A stretch of 11,648 bases of DNA. It comes from Calditrichia bacterium. Lineage in GTDB: Bacteria > Calditrichota > Calditrichia > RBG-13-44-9. This document shows, piece by piece, positions 1 to 8,180 of this stretch. Position 1 is the first letter of the stretch; every line of letters starts with the position of its first letter. The DNA lies in contig JALXCH010000563.1 in the NCBI GenBank assembly GCA_026991005.1, positions 1 through 11,648 of the forward strand, given 5' to 3'. The notes beneath the pieces are model-generated. The model was not told the origin of the DNA, did no database searches, and saw only the letters and a list, made by a program, of their open reading frames with translations. A program made the translations under genes and the position numbers.

Positions 1-18
1 TCTCGGAGATTTTTAACA

Positions 19-1305
19 ATGAATAACAAAAAATTCCTGCATCGAGATATTTTACCAGAGATTAGAAAACAACTGGATACTCCATACGTGGTTATCCTCA
101 TTGGCTCGCGCCGCACCGGGAAAACCACCCTGCTGAAAATGCTCATGGAAGAACCCACCGTTCGGGAAAATAGGTTGTATTTCGATCTGGAGAATCCCCT
201 CTACCGGCAAAATTTCCATCAGCTCGATTACGATAGAATCGCTCGGCAGCTCCTTCATACACTTCCCAAACCCGATCGGCGGGGTTACATCTTTCTGGAC
301 GAAATTCAGTACCTGGAGAATTCCGCTTCCCTGCTAAAATATATGTTCGATCACTACCCGCAATTAAAATTCATTGTCTCCGGCTCTTCTTCTCTCCGCA
401 TCAAATCGCTTTTTAGTGACTCCATGGTGGGACGTAAGCGAGTAGTACGCCTGTACCCATTGAATTTCAGGGAGTTTCTCCGCTTCAAACAAAAAGAGGA
501 ACTGCTGCGCCTGATTCAAAATATGGACGTCTTTTCACACCAATTTACCCCACCGGAGCTACTTCCCTCCCATCGCCAGGAACTGCTCACAGAATTACTT
601 GATTTTCTCCGTTTTGGAGGTTACCCGGAAACCACTCTACTGAAGCAGGATGAGGAACGCATCCAGAGTCTTTACGAGATTTACACGTCGTACATTCAAA
701 AAGACATTGCCTTTTTGTTCTCCATCGAACATGTGGAGAAGTTTAACAAACTGGTGCAAATTCTGGCGGCTCAGATTGGTAATCTGGTGAACATGGTAGA
801 ACTTACCAACACCGTTGGTTTAGCCCGGAGCACCATCGAGCGTTACACATTTATTCTGGAAAATACTTTTGTCCTTCGCTTCCTTCTTCCGCATTACTCC
901 AATATTCGCAAAGAATTGAGCAAAATGCCCAAAGTGTTCTTTGAAGATGTAGGCCTTTGCAATGCGGTACGGGGACGTTTTCTTCTTGCTCCAGAAGATG
1001 CATTCATCGGTCAGTTAGCGGAAAATTTTGTTCTGAATGAACTGGAAAAACGGTATCGCTTCCAGATAAAATTCTGGCGCAACAAGAACAAGCAAGAAGT
1101 GGATTTTGTGCTTTTCGAAGGCGGAGAGACGATTCCCGTGGAAGTTAAATTTCAAGCGCAGCGACGGTTCCGTATCCCCATGGGTTTAAAAAGCTTTATT
1201 CGGGCCTATCACCCGCGCCGGGCACTGGTAATTACCAGGGATTACAGTGAAGTTGCCCAATGGAATAACACAGAGATTATTTTTATGCCAATTTATTTGA
1301 TTTAG
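19..1305 (+). CDS. AAA ATPase, AAA_14/DUF4143 type
   Basis: The 428-residue protein has the full layout of the AAA_14 plus DUF4143 family. The P-loop GSRRTGKTT is at residues 29-37, a Walker B strand ending LDE at about 89-95, and a sensor-like SGSSS at 121-125. A middle region (about 258-280) could hold a winged helix. A C-terminal PD-(D/E)XK-like core shows E335, E360-V-D362 and E375-V-K377, preceded by FWRNK. Family members are cytoplasmic ATPases of uncertain biological role, common as stand-alone genes in bacteria and archaea. The ATG at 19 follows GGAGA (5-9) with a nine-base gap, which supports this start. The protein is distantly related to the ATPase at 5676-6842: P-loop, DEI motif, GSS and the FWR...E(V/I)DFVL block correspond. 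The family call is firm; substrate and function are unknown. Confidence 0.9.
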   Translation: MNNKKFLHRDILPEIRKQLDTPYVVILIGSRRTGKTTLLKMLMEEPTVRENRLYFDLENPLYRQNFHQLDYDRIARQLLHTLPKPDRRGYIFLDEIQYLENSASLLKYMFDHYPQLKFIVSGSSSLRIKSLFSDSMVGRKRVVRLYPLNFREFLRFKQKEELLRLIQNMDVFSHQFTPPELLPSHRQELLTELLDFLRFGGYPETTLLKQDEERIQSLYEIYTSYIQKDIAFLFSIEHVEKFNKLVQILAAQIGNLVNMVELTNTVGLARSTIERYTFILENTFVLRFLLPHYSNIRKELSKMPKVFFEDVGLCNAVRGRFLLAPEDAFIGQLAENFVLNELEKRYRFQIKFWRNKNKQEVDFVLFEGGETIPVEVKFQAQRRFRIPMGLKSFIRAYHPRRALVITRDYSEVAQWNNTEIIFMPIYLI

Positions 1306-1330
1306 AAACCGGTGCGACTTTCCGGTTTCT
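1304..1330 (+). terminator. Hairpin terminator after the first ATPase
   Basis: A perfect 9-bp inverted repeat, AGAAACCGG (1304-1312) and CCGGTTTCT (1322-1330), encloses a 9-base loop and begins inside the stop codon of the ATPase. The T-rich stretch after it is weak and interrupted (a T5 run at about 1340), so this is a plausible rather than textbook intrinsic terminator. Because the next gene converges from the right, it may also limit antisense read-through. Confidence 0.6.
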
Positions 1331-1466
1331 TATCGCCGATTTTTCCGAAATCCCATCTCTCCCGCCTGCCATTGTGAAAAATTCCCAGAAGAGAACAGCG
1401 CATCTAACTCCATTCATCCCGATTCAGTTTAAAATACATGTTTACTCAGTGGAATCGAATTCGTTA

Positions 1467-1571
1467 TTTGGAATTTGGAATTTGCCGTTTGTGATTTGGA
1501 ATTTGGGATTTGTCTTTTGGAATTTGTTTCTTGGGATTTGGAATTTGGGATTTGTTATTTGAAATTTATCA
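1467..1571. repeat. Degenerate 7-bp tandem array, consensus TTTGGRA
   Basis: Fifteen consecutive 7-base units can be laid end to end without a register break. They begin TTTGGAA, TTTGGAA, TTTGCCG, TTTGTGA, TTTGGAA, TTTGGGA, and decay to TTTGAAA and TTTATCA at the right end. The first three or four bases (TTTG) are nearly constant; the last three vary. The array fills most of the space between two convergent genes (stops at 1305 and 1602). It produces an open frame with a 21-bp periodic FGIWNL-like translation that I do not regard as a gene. Heptameric arrays of this general kind occur in intergenic DNA of several bacterial phyla; their function is not established. The rest of 1331-1466 shows nothing I can interpret. 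Confidence 0.85.
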
Positions 1572-1601
1572 TTGTGATTTTTCCGCACCACCTTTAGCAG
1601 T

Positions 1602-2951
1602 TCAAATCCCCAGTTCTTTAATCAACCGATTCAAATAGGTACGCTGAATCCCCAGAATCCGGGCGGCCTGAGATTGGTTGCCACCGGTCTGCTGCAAAAT
1701 GCGAGCAAGGTATTCTTTTTTGAACCGGGTGACGGCATTCTGCAGGGTATCCGCTGCAAACAACCCTTCTTCGGTACGGGGAGGTTCCGGCGCCTGCAGG
1801 AAGGGAAACTGTTTCTCCGTCAATTGTCCCGAGGTGCACAGCACCACCGCTCGTTCCACGGCATTACGCAGCTCCCGGATGTTTCCAGGCCAGGGGTAGC
1901 GCATCAGCTTTTCGCGCAACCCGGGGGAAAGAGAAAGCTGCGGTTTGCTGAGTTCCTGCCGGAATTTAGTCAGGAAGAAATCCAGCAGCTCGGGGATGTC
2001 CTCGGGACGTTCCCGCAGCGGGGGAATTTCCACCCGCAGCACGTTGATGCGGTAGTACAGGTCTTCCCGAAACCGCCCATCTTGAATTTCTCGCTGCAAA
2101 TCGCGGTTAGTGGCGCAGATGATACGCACATTGGCACGCCGGGTCTTGGTGCCGCCCACCCGCTGGAACTCCCCGTACTCAATAAAATGCAGCAACTTTG
2201 CCTGCAGGGAGAGCGGCAGCTCCCCAATCTCGTCTAAAAACAGGGTACCGCCTTCCGCCATCTCCACCCGTCCCTGCTTCTGGCTTACCGCGCCGGTAAA
2301 CGCCCCCTTCTCGTGCCCGAACAAATCACTCTCCAGCAACTGCTCGGAGAGGGTAGCACAGTTCACGTAAACAAACGGAAACTTTCGCCGGGGACTGTTC
2401 TGGTGGATGTAATAAGCCAGCAGATGCTTGCCGGTACCGGTTTCCCCGGTGATGAGCACCGTGGTATTGCCCTGCGCCACCGCCTGGCACTGCTTCACCA
2501 CTTCCTGCATGCGCTCGCTGCGTCCGATAACCATCTGGCGCTGGTTTTCCCAATCCAGTTCCAGGATTTTCAGGCGGGTACTCAACTGGCGCTGTTCCTG
2601 CAACTTCTGCAATTTCAATAGCAGGTGATCCGGCTCCACCGGCTTGGTTAAAAAATCCTCCGCCCCCTGTTTAATTGCCGTTACCACCTCGGGAATGCTG
2701 CCGTAGCCGCTGAGCAGAATTACCGTGCTTTCGGGGAATTTCTCCCGAATTTCCGGCAGAATTTCCAGACCGGTGCCGTCGGGGAGTTTCAAATCCAGCA
2801 GCACAAATTCCGGGGTAAACTGCGTCAGTTTTTCGCGGGCGCGACTCAGGGTGTCCACGCTTTCTACCTGGTACCCGTTGGCAGAAAGGAACGTGCCCAT
2901 TTCCTGCGCCAGTACAATGTCGTCATCAATGATTAAAATGCGGGGATTCAT
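1602..2951 (-). CDS. NtrC-family sigma-54-dependent response regulator
   Basis: The 449-residue protein has three domains in the order of the NtrC family. The receiver (about 1-120) has acidic residues D9-D11, phosphoacceptor D53 in LLDLKLPDG, S81 and K103. The AAA+ sigma-54 activation domain (about 140-370) has Walker A GETGTGKH (169-176), the sigma-54 contact loop GAFTGA (216-221), Walker B ending LFLDE (237-241), and arginine-finger-region residues R295 and R301. A Fis-type helix-turn-helix is at about 418-443 (GGNQSQAARILGI...). It should bind DNA and drive open-complex formation by sigma-54 RNA polymerase after phosphorylation. The ATG at 2951 lies inside the 3' end of the kinase gene (26-bp overlap), behind a GGAAAGGA ribosome-binding stretch, so the two are translationally coupled. 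I saw no convincing sigma-54 promoter in the window's intergenic DNA, so its targets are probably elsewhere. Confidence 0.95.
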   Translation of the reverse strand: MNPRILIIDDDIVLAQEMGTFLSANGYQVESVDTLSRAREKLTQFTPEFVLLDLKLPDGTGLEILPEIREKFPESTVILLSGYGSIPEVVTAIKQGAEDFLTKPVEPDHLLLKLQKLQEQRQLSTRLKILELDWENQRQMVIGRSERMQEVVKQCQAVAQGNTTVLITGETGTGKHLLAYYIHQNSPRRKFPFVYVNCATLSEQLLESDLFGHEKGAFTGAVSQKQGRVEMAEGGTLFLDEIGELPLSLQAKLLHFIEYGEFQRVGGTKTRRANVRIICATNRDLQREIQDGRFREDLYYRINVLRVEIPPLRERPEDIPELLDFFLTKFRQELSKPQLSLSPGLREKLMRYPWPGNIRELRNAVERAVVLCTSGQLTEKQFPFLQAPEPPRTEEGLFAADTLQNAVTRFKKEYLARILQQTGGNQSQAARILGIQRTYLNRLIKELGI

Positions 2952-5391
2952 GATTTTCCTTTCCTTTTGCTGGGTGAAGATTGGCTGCCGGGAAATGTAG
3001 CACCACGGTGGTTCCCTCCCCGGGTTGGGATTCGATGCGCACCTTCCCCTTCAGTAACTCGGTAAACTGCTTCACGATGTGGAGTCCCAGATGGAAGCCG
3101 CCCGCTGCACCGGACTGCTCCTTCTTCCCGAACGGTTCGAAAGCAGCGGCAATCTGCTCGGGAGTCATCCCACCCGCCCGATCCTGCACCCGGATTTCCA
3201 CCATCTCCTCGCCTCCTTCTTCCCGGAATTGCCGGGCGGTAATACGGATACGCTCCCCTTCCGGAGAAAATTTTACGGCATTGTGCAGGATGTTAAAGAG
3301 GACTTCCCGCAGGAAGAGGGCATCGCTGCGCACGGCCAGCGCTGGGGGCACCTCCTGTTCCACCTGCAGGTGCTTGCGGGCGATGGCTTCCTGCAGCGCC
3401 TCCAGCGCTTCCCGCAGCAAGGTAGGCAGGGAGAGCGGCACCAGCCGCAACGGCATCTGTCCCCGCTCGATGCTGGAGAAGGAGAGCAAACTCTGAATCA
3501 ATTGCTGCAACCGCTGCACCTGCACCTGGATTTCCCGGGTCGCCTGCTGCCAGTTCTCCCCACCGGCAGAGAGGGAATACTGGAGATTTTTCAGCTTCCA
3601 GAGAATGGTATTTAGCGGGGAGCGCAGGTCGTGTGCCACCTCTGCCACCAGCAGACTCTTCCACTCGCTGAGCTGCTGGGCCTTCTCCCGCTCCAGGGAC
3701 TCCTGAATGTATTTTTTGAGATAGCGGATTTTCTCCAACTGGGTGGCGGCGGCGGTAGCCATCTGGCGCGCCAGGTCCAGGTCTTCTTTCCAGAAACGCT
3801 GCCCGGACCGCTTCTCCCCGATGAGCCAGCCGCTGTGGGAATCGATAAACAGGAACAACAGGTACGGCTCCGGCAAGGGCGCAGCTGGGAGCTCCAGCCC
3901 GGATTCGATGCGGGAGCGCCGGGCGCTGTTCACGAAAATGTGCTCCCGACTGGCGGCATCCTGTGCTTCGACCCAGCGCAAAAAATTTGCATCACCGGGC
4001 AGCTTCCCGGGGTGCTCGACCTCCGGGGATTTTCCCCAGCGAACCACCTCCTGCCGCCGTACCGGCACCGCACGCTGGTAAGCCGCCTGGAGCTTCTTCA
4101 CCACCAGAAAACTTTCGTTCACATTTTCCAGCTCCCGGAGAAACGCTTTCAACGCCTGAAAACGGTCGTATTTAATGCGGTAGAAGCGGCGATCCACCTG
4201 GGACTGCACCCGGTTCTTCAGGGGCTGGAATAGCAGTGCCACCACCAGCGCCGCCAGAATGGACGCAATGGGCGAATTCAGGGAAAATTGGTTGATGAGC
4301 ACCAGGGAGAATCCCGAAGCGGTGAGCAGATACACGGCAATGAGGCTGAGCAGCACGATGGAATAGACCAGACTGCGGGATACCACGATTTCGATATCGA
4401 ACAGCCGGTGGCGCAAAATGGCGATGGCGACGGTGGTGGGGACGAAAAGCACCGCCAGGTTGGTTACCCACTCCGGAACCAGCGGTGCCAGACCGAAAAT
4501 CTGGGGCAGATTCCAGAGAAAAACGAAGGGGAAACTCCCCCAGAACACCCCCCAAAGCACCCATTGAATTTTGCGGCGATTTTCCGCATCCGGATGCCGC
4601 AGCCAGCTTCGAATAAGATTGAACAACGCCAGCACCAGCACAATAAGCATGAACGCCCGAAAGACACGATACAGGCTGTGGTACTGGCGCACCGTATCCA
4701 GGGAAAAAAAGAAGAACTTCCGGAAAAAGGTAAATAGCAACAGAAGGGAAAAGGAAATTCCCAGCAAAACGATTATCCGGATTCGCCACCTCATTTGGCG
4801 GGGAGAAAGAACGCCAGAGGGGAAATAGTAACTGAAAAGCAGGAAGGTTAAAAACGCAAAAGGGTAACTCAGGAAGTAGAGGGACGCCAGTGGCAGAGAG
4901 ATGGGAAGCGGTAAAATCATACCTCCCCAGTGCATGATGATGATGTAGCCAAACAGAAAGGCCGAAAGGGAGAAAAGTAGATCCTCCCGCCGGGTGGAGC
5001 GATACCACACCAGGGCACCCAGCACAAAGAAAAAGAATCCCACCCCCAGGCTAAGGAACAATCGTCCCGTGGAGTAATGTGCCACCAGCGGCAAAGTTAA
5101 CACAGTATTGTCCTCGAACACCAGATCCACCGGATCGCCAATGGCATGCCGCACCAGTACCTCTTCCACCTGCGGCAAACTGCTTACCGGGAAGCCGCTC
5201 AGGCGATGCAGATTTTTCGTAACCGGGGTACCGGAAGGCGCAGAAGCGGGGAGGATCACTTCAATTTTGCCCTGGCGCTGGAGCATCTCCACCGGTACAT
5301 CGGGACGCAGGGAAGCGTTGTACATCCCCAGCACACTGAGCAGGAAAAACAGGAGGATTCCCAACCCCACATATTTGTTCCCTTTACTCAT
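2926..5391 (-). CDS. Multi-membrane-span sensor histidine kinase with PDZ-like and GAF-like domains
   Basis: The protein has 821 residues. A first membrane segment (about 8-24) is followed by an external stretch (31-105) whose pattern (VILPASAPSGTPV..., GDPVDLVFED) resembles a PDZ fold. About eight or nine further hydrophobic segments lie between 111 and 390. A charged linker VDRRFYRIKYD (399-409) leads into a GAF-like region (about 410-560). HisKA carries H587 in VAEVAHDLRSPLN. HATPase_c has an N box with N700 and N704, a G1 box reading DRAGGM (737-742) where DxGxG is usual, and a GLxIVK-type G2 box (769-774). The layout up to the GAF-like region recalls ComP-like kinases, but the kinase core is of the classical HisKA type. 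It presumably senses a membrane or extracytoplasmic signal and phosphorylates the overlapping NtrC-type regulator. The ATG at 5391 has AGGG a few bases upstream. The ligand is unknown. Confidence 0.92.
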   Translation of the reverse strand: MSKGNKYVGLGILLFFLLSVLGMYNASLRPDVPVEMLQRQGKIEVILPASAPSGTPVTKNLHRLSGFPVSSLPQVEEVLVRHAIGDPVDLVFEDNTVLTLPLVAHYSTGRLFLSLGVGFFFFVLGALVWYRSTRREDLLFSLSAFLFGYIIIMHWGGMILPLPISLPLASLYFLSYPFAFLTFLLFSYYFPSGVLSPRQMRWRIRIIVLLGISFSLLLLFTFFRKFFFFSLDTVRQYHSLYRVFRAFMLIVLVLALFNLIRSWLRHPDAENRRKIQWVLWGVFWGSFPFVFLWNLPQIFGLAPLVPEWVTNLAVLFVPTTVAIAILRHRLFDIEIVVSRSLVYSIVLLSLIAVYLLTASGFSLVLINQFSLNSPIASILAALVVALLFQPLKNRVQSQVDRRFYRIKYDRFQALKAFLRELENVNESFLVVKKLQAAYQRAVPVRRQEVVRWGKSPEVEHPGKLPGDANFLRWVEAQDAASREHIFVNSARRSRIESGLELPAAPLPEPYLLFLFIDSHSGWLIGEKRSGQRFWKEDLDLARQMATAAATQLEKIRYLKKYIQESLEREKAQQLSEWKSLLVAEVAHDLRSPLNTILWKLKNLQYSLSAGGENWQQATREIQVQVQRLQQLIQSLLSFSSIERGQMPLRLVPLSLPTLLREALEALQEAIARKHLQVEQEVPPALAVRSDALFLREVLFNILHNAVKFSPEGERIRITARQFREEGGEEMVEIRVQDRAGGMTPEQIAAAFEPFGKKEQSGAAGGFHLGLHIVKQFTELLKGKVRIESQPGEGTTVVLHFPAANLHPAKGKENHESPHFNH

Positions 5392-5675
5392 GGCCCTATT
5401 CCCGGTCTAATAAAATTTACCCAATTTTCCGGGAAAAACCAAATTCGTGAGCTCTGTTAGGGGAATAAATGGAACGTTTTAACGGTAAAAATCCAGAAGC
5501 GGCAAAAGATCAATAGAAATTGGAATTTGTTCGATACATTGAGCGAATTCTCATCTTGCAGCCAATTATTGGGAATAAAAATCCTACTTTTCCCTCCAAC
5601 ACTACCACATTTTTCTTGCCTTTTTAGCAATCGTACTATACATTTAGACGTCTATTTGTTTAATTGGTTAATCAA
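5392..5675. promoter_or_regulatory. Divergent intergenic region between kinase and second ATPase
   Basis: These bases separate two divergently oriented genes and must hold control signals for both. Next to the kinase start is an inverted repeat, TTCCCGG (5399-5405) and CCGGGAA (5429-5435), separated by 23 bases. It lies in the kinase leader and could be an operator or a leader stem. Toward the ATPase, TTCTTG (5613-5618) and TATACA (5637-5642) form a weak -35/-10 pair with an 18-base spacer. Both are readings by eye; neither is strong. Confidence 0.3.
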
Positions 5676-6842
5676 ATGGTACAGAGACCATTCTGGCTTC
5701 AAAAGATATTTCAGGCCTGGGAAAAGCGCTCCCTGGTCTGGCTTTCCGGTGTTCGCCGGGTGGGAAAAACCACCCTGGCCAAAATGATACCTGATGTTCT
5801 CTATTTAAACTGCGATCTTCCATCGGTACAACGAGAATTACAGGAACCGGAATTTTTTTATCGCTCGCTCCCACCTGGCACTCGCATTGTTTTCGATGAA
5901 ATTCATCGTCTGGAAAATCCCAGTATGGTGTTAAAAATCGGCACCGATGAATTTCCTCATTTAAAAATACTGGCCACCGGTTCCTCCACTCTGGCCGCCT
6001 CCCGAAAATTTCGTGATACCCTTACCGGACGAAAAATTGAACTGCATCTCACACCGGTACTCTGGAACGAATGTCTGGAGAACTTTCAGATTCTCAATCT
6101 GGACAAACGACTTCTCCACGGTGGGTTACCGGAACCTTTGCTTGCTTCAGAGAAAGATCCCTATTTTTTCTCCGAATGGCTGGATAGTTTTTATGCTCGG
6201 GATATTCAGGAATTATTTGGTATTCGGAACCGGGTAGGATTTCTCAAGCTTATTCAACTTCTTATGCGACAAAGCGGGGGCCTGGCAGATTATACCCAAC
6301 TAGCGCGGTTGGCGGAAATAAATCGCGTCACGGTAAAAGCGCATCTCGAAGCGTTACAAATTACCCATGCCATTTATTTGTTACCACCATTTCATGGTAA
6401 AAGTCGGCGCGAGCTTACCCGACGACCTAAAATTTATGCCTTTGACACCGGATTTGTGACATTTGCCAGAGGTTGGGATTCCATTCGGGAAGAAGATCGC
6501 GGTTATCTGTGGGAGCATCTGGTGCTGGATGTTTTGCAAACCCTGGTTCACCGTTCCCGGATTTATTTCTGGCGTGATAAATCGGGGAACGAAATCGATT
6601 TCGTGCTTTCTCTGAATCGCTCCCGTACGGTGTGCATTGAATGCAAAATGAATCCCGATTCGTTTCAGCCGCACACAATTCGCCTGTTCCGGAAACGATA
6701 CCCCGGGGGAGAAAATATTGTCATCAGTCCGCTGGTTCGGGCCCCCTACACCCGCCAATATGAAAATCTCATTGTTCAGTTTCATTCCATTTTTTCTTTT
6801 CTGGATTTCTTGAATTCTTCTCAATTTGCAACGGGGAAATAA
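5676..6842 (+). CDS. AAA ATPase, AAA_14/DUF4143 type (second copy of family)
   Basis: The protein opens MVQRPFWL, typical of this family, and has 388 residues from the ATG at 5676. An in-frame TTG at 5664 would add only MVNQ, and neither start has a clear ribosome-binding site, so I prefer the ATG. Numbered from the TTG, the P-loop GVRRVGKTT is at 29-37, the Walker B strand IVFDEIH at 75-81, a sensor-like TGSST at 105-109, and the C-terminal PD-(D/E)XK-like core at E284, E310-I-D312 and E326-C-K328 after FWRDK. As in the family generally, it is expected to be a soluble ATPase with a nuclease-like C-terminal fold whose activity and partner are unknown. It diverges from the sensor kinase gene and is the last GC-richer gene before the AT-rich cassette region. 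It is a distant relative of the ATPase at 19-1305, not a recent duplicate. Confidence 0.88.
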   Translation: MVQRPFWLQKIFQAWEKRSLVWLSGVRRVGKTTLAKMIPDVLYLNCDLPSVQRELQEPEFFYRSLPPGTRIVFDEIHRLENPSMVLKIGTDEFPHLKILATGSSTLAASRKFRDTLTGRKIELHLTPVLWNECLENFQILNLDKRLLHGGLPEPLLASEKDPYFFSEWLDSFYARDIQELFGIRNRVGFLKLIQLLMRQSGGLADYTQLARLAEINRVTVKAHLEALQITHAIYLLPPFHGKSRRELTRRPKIYAFDTGFVTFARGWDSIREEDRGYLWEHLVLDVLQTLVHRSRIYFWRDKSGNEIDFVLSLNRSRTVCIECKMNPDSFQPHTIRLFRKRYPGGENIVISPLVRAPYTRQYENLIVQFHSIFSFLDFLNSSQFATGK

Positions 6843-6852
6843 AAGAATTTAC

Positions 6853-6893
6853 ACAAAATTTTGTACTTGACTTTGTTAAAATTGAGGTAAAAT
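6853..6893 (+). promoter_or_regulatory. Candidate promoter with adjacent palindrome, upstream of cassette array
   Basis: TTGACT (6867-6872) and TAAAAT (6888-6893) give a sigma-70-like pair with a short 15-base spacer. Directly in front is a perfect 12-bp palindrome, ACAAAATTTTGT (6853-6864), which could be an operator. The pair points into the cassette region and could act as an external cassette promoter. The spacer is shorter than optimal and the region is AT-rich, so chance is possible. Confidence 0.35.
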
Positions 6894-6900
6894 ATTTTTC

Positions 6901-6936
6901 CCCATAAATTATATCGAACCCATAAATTATATCGAA
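6901..6936. repeat. Perfect 18-bp direct duplication
   Basis: The 18-mer CCCATAAATTATATCGAA occurs twice with no gap (6901-6918 and 6919-6936). It lies between the candidate promoter and the first cassette gene, in a 258-base stretch without a gene. Its role is unknown. It could be a simple tandem duplication or a pair of binding sites. Confidence 0.9.
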
Positions 6937-7072
6937 TTTGATAATATCATCGTTATTTACATGAATATAAATGATTATTTCCATATATCCAGATAAAATA
7001 CTTGAAATTATAGAAATAATTTCTTAAAATGGTTTCAAACATGACACTAGTTGTTGATTCTATATAAAAAAT

Positions 7073-7079
7073 GTTAAGC
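7073..7079 (+). other. Left edge of cassette array, GTTRRRY core-like recombination site
   Basis: GTTAAGC fits the integron core consensus GTTRRRY exactly. With cleavage after the G, cassette 1 would begin TTAAGC. That complements the left end TCTTAAC of the attC at 8181-8265 at five of six positions, as expected if both came from one circular cassette. I find no attC-like palindrome to its left, so it is either part of an attI site or a secondary insertion site. No integrase gene is visible in the window. Confidence 0.6.
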
Positions 7080-7100
7080 TAATGACAAGGAAAGTATAAA

Positions 7101-8179
7101 ATGCTCGCGTGTTATTTGCCAGATATAGGAGATGGTTTAGCAGCTGGAATAAAATTATTGGATGGGAGTGATTTGCAGATAGATTGTGGTAGCCAACAAA
7201 ATCCAGAACAAGCATTTAGAAAAAGTATTTGTCGCATTAATCCTGATATTTTAATCCTTTCCCATTTTCATTGGGATCATTACAATGGCTTTTTTTATGC
7301 TCAAAAATGTCGTCCTCACTCTCACCCTGCTATTAAAAAAGTATTTTTCCCTAAGTTACCAATACTAAGGGAGACAAAAGATTTAATTTTATGCACGTTT
7401 GCCTTAGCTAAGCGTTTTTAGGTGGAATATCTGGTAGCATAGAATTAGATTTTCTTAGCCTTTTGTCAAAAATTAATAAATGTAGTTTTTTTTATACGGC
7501 AGTTTCCAAGGGAGATACGATTTCATTAAGTGGATCTCATGTTGAAATATTATGGCCACCAAAAGAGATTGATGATTCTGTCCTAAAAGTTATAAAAAAA
7601 GCAATTGATGATTTTAATGAAGCAAAGCAAGAAGACAAAATTCTAAATGAAATTTACAATCAGATAACTCAAAGAGAGTTAGGTGAAAAATATTTTTCAG
7701 AAAAAAGGGAACAAAAGGTAGAAAATGATTTGGAGGATCTTAATAATCTAACTATAGATGGTTTTGAACCAAGAAATATTCCGGAGAAAACAAAACGGGC
7801 TAATAAATCCATAAAAAAGGCTGCAAATCATCTTAGTATTGCTTTTAGATATAATAACCAAATTTTATTCTTAGGAGACTTGGAAAGCAGTGAATTGAGA
7901 CAAATATCTAATCATCTTTCTGAGAAAAATTTGACAGATTATTTAATCATAATTACTCCACATCATGGTACACATTGGCATAATAGTTTAAATCAGTTGT
8001 CAAGTATTTATGCTATAAGCTCGGTTGGGTCTAATCTATTTACTAAAATAAAAACTGAATTCAAACGCCGTTCGCATATATGTCTCTACACTTATACAAA
8101 TGGCGACATAGAGATTCCACATCCTATATTGCGTCCATTACGTTACTGGAAAGGTAGGTACTGGAGATTATATATTTAA
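7101..8179 (+). pseudogene. ComEC-like metallo-beta-lactamase-fold hydrolase, frameshifted
   Basis: Two adjacent frames encode one MBL-fold protein. The first (7101-7421, 106 residues) begins MLACYLPDIGDG and holds the metal-binding motif SHFHWDH (H55, H57, D59, H60). The second, open from 7412 to 8179, supplies a conserved LFLGDLE aspartate and a TPHHGTH histidine, in the order found in the C-terminal hydrolase domain of ComEC/Rec2 proteins. Adding one T to the T5 run at 7415-7419 joins them into about 360 residues. The ATG at 7101 has AAGGAAAG in front (7087-7094). As read, translation stops at TAG 7419-7421, before two metal ligands. Explanations are a real inactivating deletion, a sequencing error in the homopolymer, or slippage (TTT in the P site can re-pair one base back). 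No membrane segments are seen, so it is a soluble stand-alone hydrolase; the substrate is unknown. It is the sole gene of cassette 1. Confidence 0.85.
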
Positions 8180-8180
8180 A

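Noticed and set aside
1374..1562. Open frame of 62 codons with repeated FGIWNL/FVIWNL translation
   Set aside because: It is the translation of the TTTGGRA heptamer array in one frame. The upstream half has no motif and no ribosome-binding site, and the start is not ATG.
4172..5008. 278-codon frame on the minus strand in another frame of the sensor kinase
   Set aside because: It lies wholly inside the well-supported kinase gene, and its Pro/Gly/His-rich composition is typical of an off-frame reading of GC-rich coding DNA.
5876..5891. Sigma-54-like promoter TGGCAC-N5-TTGTT
   Set aside because: It is inside the ATPase coding sequence, the -12 element is imperfect, and no gene starts downstream in a sensible position.
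6381..6824. 147-codon minus-strand frame opposite the second ATPase
   Set aside because: It is antisense to the conserved C-terminal nuclease-like core of the ATPase and has no recognisable motif or ribosome-binding site.
6901..6936. CRISPR-like repeats
   Set aside because: There are only two copies with no spacer between them and no cas genes nearby; it is a simple tandem duplication.
7033..7079. An attC ending in GTTAAGC upstream of cassette 1
   Set aside because: The only upstream AAC candidate (TTCAAAC) is too close, and the intervening sequence shows no complementary arms with extrahelical bases.
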